A stretch of DNA of 64,000 nucleotides, taken from positions 1 to 64,000 of the forward strand of contig CAJMNM010000006.1 in assembly GCA_905214795.1 (NCBI GenBank), in the 5' to 3' direction. The notes under the pieces were generated by a model. The model was not told the origin of the DNA. It ran no database searches and saw only the letters and a program-made list of their open reading frames with translations. Position numbers and translations under genes: made by a program. This document shows, in pieces, positions 53,577 to 63,800 of the stretch (position 1 is the stretch's first letter; every line of letters starts with the position of its first letter). The DNA is from an uncultured bacterium (GTDB taxonomy: Bacteria; Bacteroidota; Bacteroidia; Bacteroidales; Bacteroidaceae).

Positions 53577-56500
53577 TTATTTAATCAGGCAAACTTTTCC
53601 ACCTACCACATACTGTCCATGCGGCAACTTAACTGTATTCGTTCCGGCTGACAAACGCACATTATCAACCAGTGTTCCGTCTATACCATATACCGGAAGA
53701 TTCATTGAAGAACCGCTTGTCACCTTCAGTCCGCCATCGACAATCTCTATGGTGACACCTTCAGCACTGCTGCCGGTCTCTATCACACTGACTGCCGTAT
53801 TACCATAATAATAAAGTCTGAAGTTGTCGGCCTGGAACCAACCTTTTGTACTTGTTCCGTCACCGGTTGAAGCCGCGCCAAGACGAAGGGTCTCGCCATC
53901 GGACAACTGTATGTCTTCTATTCTCATCCTGGTCCAGTCATTGTTATTGTCACCGCTCACCTTATCCAACACCGCTGAAGTCTGAACCTCCGAACCGCCG
54001 GCCTGAGCATAGATATGCTGGTCGGTCAGACGGTCGGCACCGTCCGTATTACGCATATCGGCCTGAAGGACATACCAGCCGGCTGGCAACCCGTTGACCT
54101 GCTGATAAAGATCGATGGAAGTAATACTTTGTGCAATTAAACTGATAAAATAATTTCCATCCGTAGCGGGACGGTCACTGGCTGTCTTATTGTCAGACCA
54201 TCCGGAAGACTTCATATCTAAAATCCAACCGTTTGTTGAGTTCTCGAAACTCGGATTGACGATAAACTCGGTCATGTCGAAGCACTCGCCCTCTACCGGA
54301 GTGGCTTCCTGCTTCGTCAGTTTCACCTGGGCTGTCAGCTTATCCGTTGCTGACTGTATGTCTTCAGTAGTTGAACTTTCTGAGGAATAGACCGTCTTGC
54401 TATTACTGACCATATCCGCCAAAGCCTGCTTAGCGTCTGATTCGGCTACCACTGTCAGAAACTCCTCAGCTGCAGTTATCGCATTCTGAAGGGAAGTCAT
54501 TGAGGACATACTCAGACGGGCTGCATCCAGAGCATCATTCAGCTGAGCTATGGCCTCCTCTAAAGCGGCCTTGTCCTTACCTTCTACAGGCTTCGCATTG
54601 CTGACTGCCTCCGTCAGGGGAGCCCTGTAAGCACCCGCTACCTCTGAAATGTTAATGCCTTCGGCCTCTTCTATCAGTTTGGTCAGACGGTTCTGTAAAA
54701 CAGAAAGGTCCTCGGACGCACCCTCGATGGTAACGGTCACTTCATCTGACACAGCAGACCCAACAGACTCAGTGCCGCTGTATTTTGCCTGGAATGTATA
54801 GGTGCCTCCGTAATAACCGGAGCAAACATAGGTCGCTGTGCCGTCTGACTCTACTGGAAGAGTACCGACTACCTTGCCGTTGGCCAGAAGCTGGACATAG
54901 GCACCCTCCGTATCACCGCTGACGGTCATCGTTATGTTGAAAGGCTCGTCGGCACTGTGACTCTCACCGTCGGTATCGATTGTAACGGAGGAACCGCCGC
55001 TGCGGTCTGAGGCGGACACACGGTAAAGGCCGCTGGCATGAGAACGGATTACGGGAGCGAACTCGCTGTTCTTAAAGGTACCCTCATCGGTGCCGTTCCA
55101 CATCTCGGTGATGCGGCAGGGCTGGTCGGCGGCGAAACCGAGCCGGGTCAGGTCAAGCGTCACAGGAACCGAGTTGGAAGGAGTCGGATCCTCCGTGAAG
55201 ACACGGAATTCCATCGTCACACCCTTGTCGGCATTCTCCACACCGCTGTCATAACCTACCAGGGCCTTGAATGTCTTATACTCATGACCTGCAGGCAGTG
55301 TGAAAGTCAGCACGGAAGGAGCGTTCACACCGAAACCCTTATCATAGGACACACCGTTGATCTTCAGCGTTCCGCCGTCATTGTTTTTGTTCACCTGGGG
55401 AGAATTCCAGCCGTTAACCGGATTCGCATCCATGGTCAATGTTGTCAGTGAGACTTCCTCTCCGTCGGCATTCACAAGCACTGGATTGACCCAGTTTGCA
55501 TGGTCATAATCCAGACCGTCACCGCCGTTGGTCACCACGAGGTAGAGTTTCCCGGCACCCGTAATGTCTGCCTCCAGCCGGACACCCTCCGGATGACTAG
55601 CGCGGCTGATGAAACCGCTGCAGGCTATCTGCTTGCCAGGATCTACCTTAACAGTCACATTACCGCCGTTCCACTGATCGGTCTTCTCCTCACGGATGGT
55701 CTGGTCACTGTCAAACACCATAAACTCGACTGAGGACTTGCTGCCCTGGTCTGTACCCGTATTGTCGATGCCGGCAAAGGCGGTAAAGCCAGTCGCCTCC
55801 TTCGGAAGATTGAAGAGCAGGATGGAGTTGGCATGGACGGCAAAGCCGTTCGCATAGGTCTGGCCGTTAATAGACAGCTGGCCGCCTTCAAGGTTCTTGT
55901 CTACCTGGACCTGAGCCTCTTCCCAACCACAGGTCTTTCTTACAGGTTCCAGTTCTGTCAGTTTCTGACTGGTTCCGTCCTTGTAGGTCACTACAGGATT
56001 GATCCAGTCCGCATGATCACAATCATAGCCGTCACCGCCGTCCGTAACCACCAGGGCCAGCTGACGGCAACCCTCAGGAAGCGTCACATCCACATCCGTC
56101 GCATAACCCGTCGTCAGATAGGATATCGTACCGCTGCGGTAAAGCGCGCTCTCGCTGTTCACATACTGGGAACCGCCGGTATTGAACAGCGCAACGAACT
56201 TGTCACCGTTGGCGGGATCGTCTGCGGCCCATATTATCTTATTCTCATCACGGGAAAGCTGACGGTTATTGGCGGAATAATGGTGCATGTACAGCACGTC
56301 ACGGTTGGTCAGAAGCTTGTTTGTCGCATCGTCATTCTGAGGAAGGTCACCACCGAACATCAATGGAGACTTGAATATCGTCCACAGGTTCATCATCGTA
56401 TACTGCTCGTCCTCGGTAAAGTTGGTCCAGCGTTCCTCGCCGCGCTCACCGCGGATACTGATCTTACCTAAAGGAAGCATATCCGCGTCGGGCCATGTTC

Positions 56501-57359
56501 CGGGAGCGATATAGGGAGCCCATTTGGCACAGACCGTGAACTGATAATTCAACTGACTCCAGTTGTCCCAGAAATCATCCACCGTACGCCACATATTCGC
56601 GTGAGACTTCACATGGTCCATCTTATCAACAGGAGTCTCACCGGGAGACAGACTCAGCACAATGGGACGACCGCACTGGTCGATGGCGTGCCGGATCATC
56701 TCGATCTCGGCCGTGTGATAAGGACGAGAGATGTCATCTACCTTTACATAATCCACTCCCCACTGGGCATACAGATCAAAGATGGAATTATAATATTCCT
56801 GAGCACCGGGCTTGCTGTAGTCTACCTTGTAATTGTCACGCAACCATGTGCATGCAGAATCGTTGTTGGCTATCATATCGCAGGTGATTCCGTTGGTGCC
56901 CTTGACTGGAAGCTTCTTCTCCACCGCAACTTTCGGCAGACCGCGCATGATGTGGATTCCGAACTTCAGACCCTTCTCATGTACATAGTCGGCCAGTGAC
57001 TTGAAACCGACACCGTTGGCCGCCGAAGGGAAACGGTTCACTGCCGGAGTATAACGGCCGTATTCATCATACACATAAATCGGATTGGTCTGGTTATAGC
57101 CGCCCGCCTTGTCGTTCTCAACAAACCAGCGGATATCGACTACCACATACTCCCACCCATAGTCTGCAAGATGCTCCGCCATATAGTCTGCATTGGCTTT
57201 CACCTCGCTTTCAACGACTGTGGGACCATAACAGTCCCATGAGTTCCATCCCATGGGAGGGGTCAGTGCCCATTTCTGAAAAGGCAACTCTTTTCCTGTC
57301 TGGGCTGAGACATTAAAAGACAATACAGCCGCAAGACCAAAAATCAACGTTTTTTTCAT
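53577..57359 (-). CDS. Secreted GH27-type glycosidase with tandem NPCBM-like domains and a T9SS-like tail
   Basis: The 1260-residue protein has a signal peptide (1-20) and a GH27 alpha-galactosidase-like barrel (about 30-335), with PPMGWNSWDCYG and likely nucleophile D208 in DYVKVDD. The probable acid/base is D261 or D262 in MWRTVDDFWDNW. The beta-sandwich that normally follows starts near 340-400 but is split by two tandem NPCBM-like domains (about 425-555 and 597-725). It resumes at LDLTRLGFAADQPCR (735-785). Then come an Ig-like domain (790-880), a helical FIVAR-like linker (885-1015), a carbohydrate-binding jelly roll (1027-1190), and a possible sorting domain. The substrate could be alpha-galactosides or beta-L-arabinopyranosides. 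Confidence 0.82.
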   Translation of the reverse strand: MKKTLIFGLAAVLSFNVSAQTGKELPFQKWALTPPMGWNSWDCYGPTVVESEVKANADYMAEHLADYGWEYVVVDIRWFVENDKAGGYNQTNPIYVYDEYGRYTPAVNRFPSAANGVGFKSLADYVHEKGLKFGIHIMRGLPKVAVEKKLPVKGTNGITCDMIANNDSACTWLRDNYKVDYSKPGAQEYYNSIFDLYAQWGVDYVKVDDISRPYHTAEIEMIRHAIDQCGRPIVLSLSPGETPVDKMDHVKSHANMWRTVDDFWDNWSQLNYQFTVCAKWAPYIAPGTWPDADMLPLGKISIRGERGEERWTNFTEDEQYTMMNLWTIFKSPLMFGGDLPQNDDATNKLLTNRDVLYMHHYSANNRQLSRDENKIIWAADDPANGDKFVALFNTGGSQYVNSESALYRSGTISYLTTGYATDVDVTLPEGCRQLALVVTDGGDGYDCDHADWINPVVTYKDGTSQKLTELEPVRKTCGWEEAQVQVDKNLEGGQLSINGQTYANGFAVHANSILLFNLPKEATGFTAFAGIDNTGTDQGSKSSVEFMVFDSDQTIREEKTDQWNGGNVTVKVDPGKQIACSGFISRASHPEGVRLEADITGAGKLYLVVTNGGDGLDYDHANWVNPVLVNADGEEVSLTTLTMDANPVNGWNSPQVNKNNDGGTLKINGVSYDKGFGVNAPSVLTFTLPAGHEYKTFKALVGYDSGVENADKGVTMEFRVFTEDPTPSNSVPVTLDLTRLGFAADQPCRITEMWNGTDEGTFKNSEFAPVIRSHASGLYRVSASDRSGGSSVTIDTDGESHSADEPFNITMTVSGDTEGAYVQLLANGKVVGTLPVESDGTATYVCSGYYGGTYTFQAKYSGTESVGSAVSDEVTVTIEGASEDLSVLQNRLTKLIEEAEGINISEVAGAYRAPLTEAVSNAKPVEGKDKAALEEAIAQLNDALDAARLSMSSMTSLQNAITAAEEFLTVVAESDAKQALADMVSNSKTVYSSESSTTEDIQSATDKLTAQVKLTKQEATPVEGECFDMTEFIVNPSFENSTNGWILDMKSSGWSDNKTASDRPATDGNYFISLIAQSITSIDLYQQVNGLPAGWYVLQADMRNTDGADRLTDQHIYAQAGGSEVQTSAVLDKVSGDNNNDWTRMRIEDIQLSDGETLRLGAASTGDGTSTKGWFQADNFRLYYYGNTAVSVIETGSSAEGVTIEIVDGGLKVTSGSSMNLPVYGIDGTLVDNVRLSAGTNTVKLPHGQYVVGGKVCLIK

Positions 57360-57434
57360 GATAATAATTGTTAGGTTAAATTAGTTAGTCTTTCAATATG
57401 AAGTTACTAAAAGATTTAAAGTTTCAAGCTGTCG

Positions 57435-57442
57435 CAAATATA
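57435..57442 (-). promoter_or_regulatory. -7 promoter box for the GH27-type gene
   Basis: On the minus strand the bases read TATATTTG, 76 bases upstream of the start codon. No clear -33 box is seen. Confidence 0.45.
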
Positions 57443-57578
57443 TAAAATAAATTAAAAAGATTGGTAATAATACACTAATTTTTCTTATTAATAAATAATC
57501 AGCGTTCATTATAGACATTTTTATCAAAAAAAGACTCTAATTGATATTAATGTTCTTTAACAATAAAAGACTCATCAT

Positions 57579-57609
57579 TTTGAAATACTATTTTTATTTA
57601 TTATTTTTG
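57579..57609 (+). promoter_or_regulatory. Near-perfect promoter of the clan-A-like hydrolase gene
   Basis: TTTG (57579-57582), exactly 19 bases, then TATTTTTG (57602-57609) is a textbook Bacteroidota promoter. The start codon follows 38 bases later. This gap between two divergent CAZyme genes (57360-57646) is AT-rich and holds no gene. Confidence 0.75.
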
Positions 57610-57646
57610 AAATCGAATAAATATTCATTAACCTAATTATCATTCA

Positions 57647-60415
57647 ATGAGAAACAAACTAAAATATTTAATTTTAACTTCTCTCATATTAGGAAGCCAA
57701 AACAATTTTGCCCAAAGCAGTTCCAACAGTTCACTAAGTGTATTTCCTGCTACAGACAATATTGTACCTTTTAGAATACAAGATGAAGGTAAACCTTTCC
57801 CTATTATGTGGGGACTCGACACAGCATGGGCCAGTGAAGAAAATATCAAACGTGGTGTAAACTATCTCGGCCAAGAACTTATTGATGTCGTCAGAGTGTC
57901 TTTCCAACCGACTCACGCTCTTGAAAACAACGATTTGACACAAATTCAGAAGGATTCCATTGACATCCGTATTAAAATGGTTGATCTGACTGGACCAGAT
58001 ACCAAAGTAGCTTTAAACTGCGACCATCCTCATGTTGATGATTATTATGTGGGCAATGCTGAACATTGGGCACAACTTATCGACCTGACAGCACAAAGAT
58101 TTCAAGAAGCAGGCAGAGAAGTGGTTTCAGTTGCTCCCTTTAACGAACCAGACTACACAGCCACCGGCCAGGGTACAATCGAAGACTTTAAAAACATTGC
58201 AGCTGAGCTCAAAAAAAATCCACGCTTCGACAACATCCGAATCAGCGGCGGTAACACTCTAAATACTGATCAGGCTTTACCATGGTACAATTATCTGAAA
58301 GAATACCTTGACGAGGGTAATACTCATCAATTAGCCGGAACATTTGACAACTATGCTGCTTTTTATGAAACAGTACGGGCAAATGGAGATTATGCTACTA
58401 ATGATGAATTGCACAATGTCATGGAGGCCATAGTTGGAGTTGAATATGGCTTGCAAACCGGTATATGGTGGGGCACAACGGACTATGCACGTGCTGAATT
58501 CGTAAAAGCCAGTGATGGCACGCGTCTCGCTTATTCTGAAAACCGTCCTAATTGGACAGCTGCAGCTGTTTATCGCAATCCGCAAGGTAAAGTTCAAGGT
58601 TTTGTCGGCTCTTCTGAACGTCAGGCGCTACCTACAAGTTTTAGATTCATTTCTGAAACCGGTGACGTTTTCTTCAACGGTTACGGTCCTCAACGTGAAT
58701 TTATCGTGAATATCCCCGGTGGTGAACCAGGCAGTTATAGGGATGGACAAACAAGTGCTGAATGCGTGGTAGATATTTCAAGTGGCGAAGATGTACCTTC
58801 ACCTATCAATGGACAATACGTACTTTATAATAAAGGTGCCAATAAAGTAATGGGAATAGACAAAAGTTCCATCACAGCCGGTGCCAACATCATGACTGAT
58901 ACATATAACTCTACATATAAGTACCAGAAATGGGATGTTACCCCTGTTGCCACAACAATAGGCGGTGACTTCAGTTATTTCTTTATCACGAATGTACAAA
59001 ATGGTCTTTCTCTCGATATTCTTAATTGGTCACTGGAAGATGGAGGAAACATTATTGCATATAACCATGCAGGAGGTACCAACCAACAGTACTTCATTGA
59101 ATATGCCGGAGACGGATGGTATTATATCCGCAGCCGTCACAGCGCATTATGCCTTCAGTCTTCTGGTGGTTATGTTAAACAAGGAATAAAAGAAGCTGAT
59201 AATGATTACCAATTATGGCGTTTCTTACCTAGCAACATCAGACGTACAAGAACAACAGTACCGGATGCTCCTACAGATGTTACTGCAACAGCCGGACCAA
59301 CAACAGTCACCCTATCATGGACACCTGCAGACAATGCAACCAGTTATATTGTCCTGAGAGGAGAAAAATCAGGTGGTCCTTACGAACTGATTGGAAGAGA
59401 CTTTTCTGACACCTGTTTCATTGACAACAAAGCTGAAGCCGGTATCAAATATTATTATGTTGTAAAATCAAAAACCGACACTCAATTTACATCCGGATAT
59501 TCTAATGAAATAGGTGCAGAACTAACAGGTAAAGATGATGTTATTCTGCATTATGCCTTTGAACAGAATCTGAACGACACAACAGGCAATATGAGAGATG
59601 CCAAGGCATTACATGCACCAACGTGGTCTGAAGCCGAAAACCATGGCAATACACTTACATTAGACGGAGAAAACTTCCTGCAATTGCCTACAACTTGCTG
59701 TAACAATAAACAATTGACAATTGCAACCTGGATATATCTTAATAGTACTAACGAATGGCAACGTGTATTCGATTTCGGATGCGATGAGAACAGATATATG
59801 TTCCTTACCCCTCGCTCCGATGACCGAACCATACGTTTCGCCATTAAAAACGGAGGCGAAGAACAATATATTGAAACAGATGTTTCAACCCCTGACATCT
59901 GGCACAAATGGAATCATATTGCCGTTACATTAGATGATGAAAAAGTCACTTTATACTTAAATGGTGAAGCTGTAGCCTCATCTTCTGACATCACAATCAG
60001 GCCGTCAGACTTCAAACCATTTGCCAACTATATCGGACGCAGCCAATTTGCAACAGATCCGATGTTTAAAGGAAACATTGATGACTTTATGATTTTCAAT
60101 TATCCACTAAACGCAGAAGCAATAAAAGCGCTTTATAACGGTGAAGCTGTTGCTGTTCAAGAGGCGACAACCGATAATAAAGCATTTAGCATAGGTACAT
60201 TGCCGGTTGACAAACATCTTACCATCAATTGGAATCGCCCCAATGAAGAAGCGATAGTTTCTGTTTATAATATGCAAGGTATCTGCTTACTTAACTCCAA
60301 CTTGTCTTATGGGGAAAATCAATTTAACGCAAGCACATGGCCAGAAGGAATCTACATGCTTAGTATTAAATATGATAAAAAAGAAGAAAGTGCGAAATTT
60401 ACTGTAAAACACTAA
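57647..60415 (+). CDS. Putative clan GH-A glycoside hydrolase with RICIN, FN3 and LamG modules
   Basis: The 922-residue protein has a signal peptide ending NFAQ and a TIM-barrel-like N-terminal region (about 30-300). APFNEPDY gives a candidate acid/base E167, and VEYGLQTGIWWG holds a possible nucleophile (E266). The rest of the barrel fold runs to about 375. A RICIN/CBM13-like beta-trefoil follows (about 389-527), then a fibronectin type III domain (539-627), a LamG-like domain (631-833) and a Por-like sorting domain (845-922). I could not assign the family; GH30- or GH39-like is possible. It is AT-richer than the GH27-type gene beside it. Confidence 0.65.
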   Translation: MRNKLKYLILTSLILGSQNNFAQSSSNSSLSVFPATDNIVPFRIQDEGKPFPIMWGLDTAWASEENIKRGVNYLGQELIDVVRVSFQPTHALENNDLTQIQKDSIDIRIKMVDLTGPDTKVALNCDHPHVDDYYVGNAEHWAQLIDLTAQRFQEAGREVVSVAPFNEPDYTATGQGTIEDFKNIAAELKKNPRFDNIRISGGNTLNTDQALPWYNYLKEYLDEGNTHQLAGTFDNYAAFYETVRANGDYATNDELHNVMEAIVGVEYGLQTGIWWGTTDYARAEFVKASDGTRLAYSENRPNWTAAAVYRNPQGKVQGFVGSSERQALPTSFRFISETGDVFFNGYGPQREFIVNIPGGEPGSYRDGQTSAECVVDISSGEDVPSPINGQYVLYNKGANKVMGIDKSSITAGANIMTDTYNSTYKYQKWDVTPVATTIGGDFSYFFITNVQNGLSLDILNWSLEDGGNIIAYNHAGGTNQQYFIEYAGDGWYYIRSRHSALCLQSSGGYVKQGIKEADNDYQLWRFLPSNIRRTRTTVPDAPTDVTATAGPTTVTLSWTPADNATSYIVLRGEKSGGPYELIGRDFSDTCFIDNKAEAGIKYYYVVKSKTDTQFTSGYSNEIGAELTGKDDVILHYAFEQNLNDTTGNMRDAKALHAPTWSEAENHGNTLTLDGENFLQLPTTCCNNKQLTIATWIYLNSTNEWQRVFDFGCDENRYMFLTPRSDDRTIRFAIKNGGEEQYIETDVSTPDIWHKWNHIAVTLDDEKVTLYLNGEAVASSSDITIRPSDFKPFANYIGRSQFATDPMFKGNIDDFMIFNYPLNAEAIKALYNGEAVAVQEATTDNKAFSIGTLPVDKHLTINWNRPNEEAIVSVYNMQGICLLNSNLSYGENQFNASTWPEGIYMLSIKYDKKEESAKFTVKH

Positions 60416-60445
60416 ACTAATAAAAGGTAAATTATCTGTAATTCC

Positions 60446-60486
60446 ATCCTGCTTCTGAATAATTCTCGGAAGCGGGATTTTTTATA
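60446..60486 (+). terminator. Terminator of the clan-A-like hydrolase gene
   Basis: ATCCTGCTTC (60446-60455) pairs with GAAGCGGGAT (60469-60478, with a G-U pair) and is followed by T residues. It lies 30 bases after the stop. Confidence 0.75.
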
Positions 60487-60782
60487 TCTCAATCTTTTTA
60501 GAATGTAAAGACACTATTCCATCATTTATTGATAAGATCTCATATTACCTATCTGATTGATACAGACAACTGAATTAAACAAATATTTCTAGAACAAAGT
60601 CTTTATTACTAAATAATTATTTGGTAGAGAAATCAAAAATCCATTAAAAGTTTTCCTAAACTTTTAATATTTATATTTACACACAAACTGAGCAAAACCA
60701 TTACTTACAAATCCTTCCACCAACTTATTATAAGTTTATAAATAATACGCGAATCATGTAAGCAACAAAGCTAATCTGACAT
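60487..60782. other. AT-rich intergenic stretch
   Basis: Nothing coding is seen in this gap between two convergent CAZyme genes. Confidence 0.5.
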
Positions 60783-60820
60783 AAAAAGAGCCTCATAACA
60801 TTATTTATGAGGCTCTTTTT
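60783..60820. terminator. Bidirectional terminator for the GH78 gene
   Basis: AAAAAGAGCCTCATAA pairs with TTTATGAGGCTCTTTTT across a short loop. Stem and T runs exist on both strands, so it can end transcription in either direction. It lies 18 bases after the GH78 stop. Confidence 0.88.
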
Positions 60821-60837
60821 GAATTATACGAACTTAA

Positions 60838-63800
60838 TTACATCTTAATTACCTTACGAACATTCGTTGCTTCCTCAGAAGTTACATACACTATATACAC
60901 CCCTGGATTCCATGAAGTTGTATTAAGGCGTCCTCCTGTACTCTGTTTACACACCAGATTACCATCGCTGCCATAAACTGTTAATTCTTTAATTGGTTCA
61001 TCTGCATGAATTTCCAAATAATCAGTAAAAGGGTTGGGTTGTAAATCCATGTTTAATGCCGTTGTTTTTTTTACCGCATCCGGATCTTTTGGAACAACAT
61101 TGAAATGATAAGTTCCAGACACCAATTCCATAACTGCACAACCATTCTCTACACCTTTATATGTAATTCCTTCAACATCTTCCAAAGCCTTTCCACTTTC
61201 AGTAATTTCATCTGTATCAGTAATTAACGGCAGATATAATGTAGCAGTTGTGTTTGCGGGTACAGTTGCCTGATAATCCAAGCCACCATCCTCATTAAAT
61301 TTCCACTCGCTGCTAATCAAGCCGTATGCACTACGATGAGAAGCCTCTGCTCTATTAATACGGACCTGATTCTGTGGAAGTGTTTCACGAATATCCGGTG
61401 TCGGTTGCAATACAAAATGCTTAAATCCGGGTGCTGCCTCATCTGCCTCGATGCCTGCAACATAACGATATAGCCATTCTGCTACAACGCCATAAGCATA
61501 ATGATTGAACGAGTTCATAATCCACGGATGTTTATTAAATCCACCATCCTTTGTATATGAATCCCAACGTTCCCATATTGTAGTCGCGCCCTGATCCACA
61601 CTATATAACCATGAAGGATTATCACGCTGCAAAAGCAAATCATAAGCCAAATCATCCATTCCATTCTGACTGAGAGTCTGATTAAGAGAACCCGTTCCGA
61701 CAAAACCTGTGCTCAATTTATAACCATTACCCACTATTTTATTGCGAAGTGCAGTCTGAACTTTCTTTTTACTGTCTTCTGACAATAAATCAAACTGTAA
61801 CGGCAACAGATAAGCCGTCTGTGTTGCCACGGTCGGTAATCCGTCTGCACCTATATAACGGCTTTGATACTCTTTCTTAATTGCCTCGTGCAGTTCCGCA
61901 TATTTCAAAGCATCTGCCTGATAGTCTTCATTGCCTTCTTTGCCTAATACTCCTGCAATCTTACTCATCAATTCTGCTACATAAGCATAATAACATACAC
62001 TTACATAACGAGCATCCATACTCTCATAAGCGAGCCAGTCACCAAATGATACTCCGGCACCATTATAAGTAAATCCACCTCCTGACTGACCAGCCATAAA
62101 GTCCATATATGAACACATTGATTTATAATTATCCGTCAGAATCTCTGTATCACCAGTCATCAGATATACTGTCCATGGAACAATAACACCTGCATCTCCC
62201 CATGCAGCATTACTATAACCCCAGAAGTTACAGAACGGAGCTGTATCAGGATAAGCTCCGTCAGCACGCTGACCGTGACGCATATCACGCATCCATTTAC
62301 GATAGAAAGCACGGGCATCAGAATTATAACAAGCCGTACGAGAGAAAATCTGCGTGTCACCGGTCCAGCCTAAACGTTCATCGCGCTGCGGACAATCTGT
62401 CGGAATACTTAAGAAGTTACCACGCTGTCCCCAAATAATATTACTGTATAATTGATTTACATCAGGATGATCTGTCTCAAACGTAGCAGTCTCTTCCAAA
62501 GCCGAGCCTACAACTTCACCAGTCAAACCGGTTAATTCGACATCCGCACTTGCTGTAACCTGACAATATCTGAAACCAAAGAACGTAGATGATGGCGCAT
62601 AATTCTCACCGTCCTTATCACCGTTCAGTGTATACATCAAAGTTGCTTTGGCAGTACGCAAGTTATATGTATATACACTGCCGCCAGGACCGTCATCGGC
62701 ACGATTGGCATCACCAGTATCATTAAGCATCTCTCCGAAACGGAATTTCAACTGAGTACCGGCTTCACCTTTTGCTGTGAAACGGACCCATCCTACCATA
62801 TTTTGTCCCATATCAAAAATAGCAGTTTCTCCTGCCTTAAGCTGTAAGGCGTCATTTCCCGACAAAGTACGTACGACATGAATCTGACCATAAGTAGTGC
62901 CTGTATTATCTACACCGTCATAAACAGTAATGGTCTGAGGACGTCTGCAAAGCGTCTTACGAACCTGTACAGTCGGACCTTCCCACGCTACCAGTTCTCC
63001 GTTGAAGTCGGTATTTTCTGCTGTCTTATACCATGAAGAATCATCATAATCCGGCATACTCCAGTTCTTTTCACGACGAGCATCATAAGTCTCACCGTCA
63101 TAGATATCACCAAGAATCAACGGACCACAATAAGCCGACAACCAATCTGTATCCGTTACTATGCACTGAGTGCTGCCGTCTTCATATTCAATATAAAGTT
63201 TAGCTATAAAACCAGGTTCCGGTGTACCATAAATACCATGAGCAATCGCACCCTTCCACCAGCCACGACTTACCTGCGCTCCAATAGCATTATTTCCCTC
63301 GCGTAATAAATCAGTCACATCATAGGTTGAATAGAATACCTCATTGCGATAATCAGTCCAACCTGGTTTGAGTTCATCAAAACGTACACTGCCGTCATCC
63401 ATTTTCCGACCAACACGTTCACCATTAATAAACACATCATATACACCTAATGCGCTGGCATACAAACGGGCTCTTTTTACCGATGCGTTAGCGACAAATT
63501 TCTTACGAAAAATAGGCATTCCTTGTTCAGCCTGACGCATCACACAGTTTTCGTCATAAGGAGAACTTACACAAAGTACTTTTTGTCCATTATCTATTAC
63601 AATCTCTCCTCCATCAAAAGCATTTCCGGGACCTTCAAAATCCTCAGAAAATGTTTCAGTAGGTTGATTCTCACTGTCGTAAACCGTAAGCTTGACATTA
63701 TCATAAAAAGCCTCTTCGTCCATCGTCTTATCAAAGAAAGCACGGAAACCGATCTCACCAAGATGCAGACGTCCGGATGTGTCTGTATAAGTATCTACTT

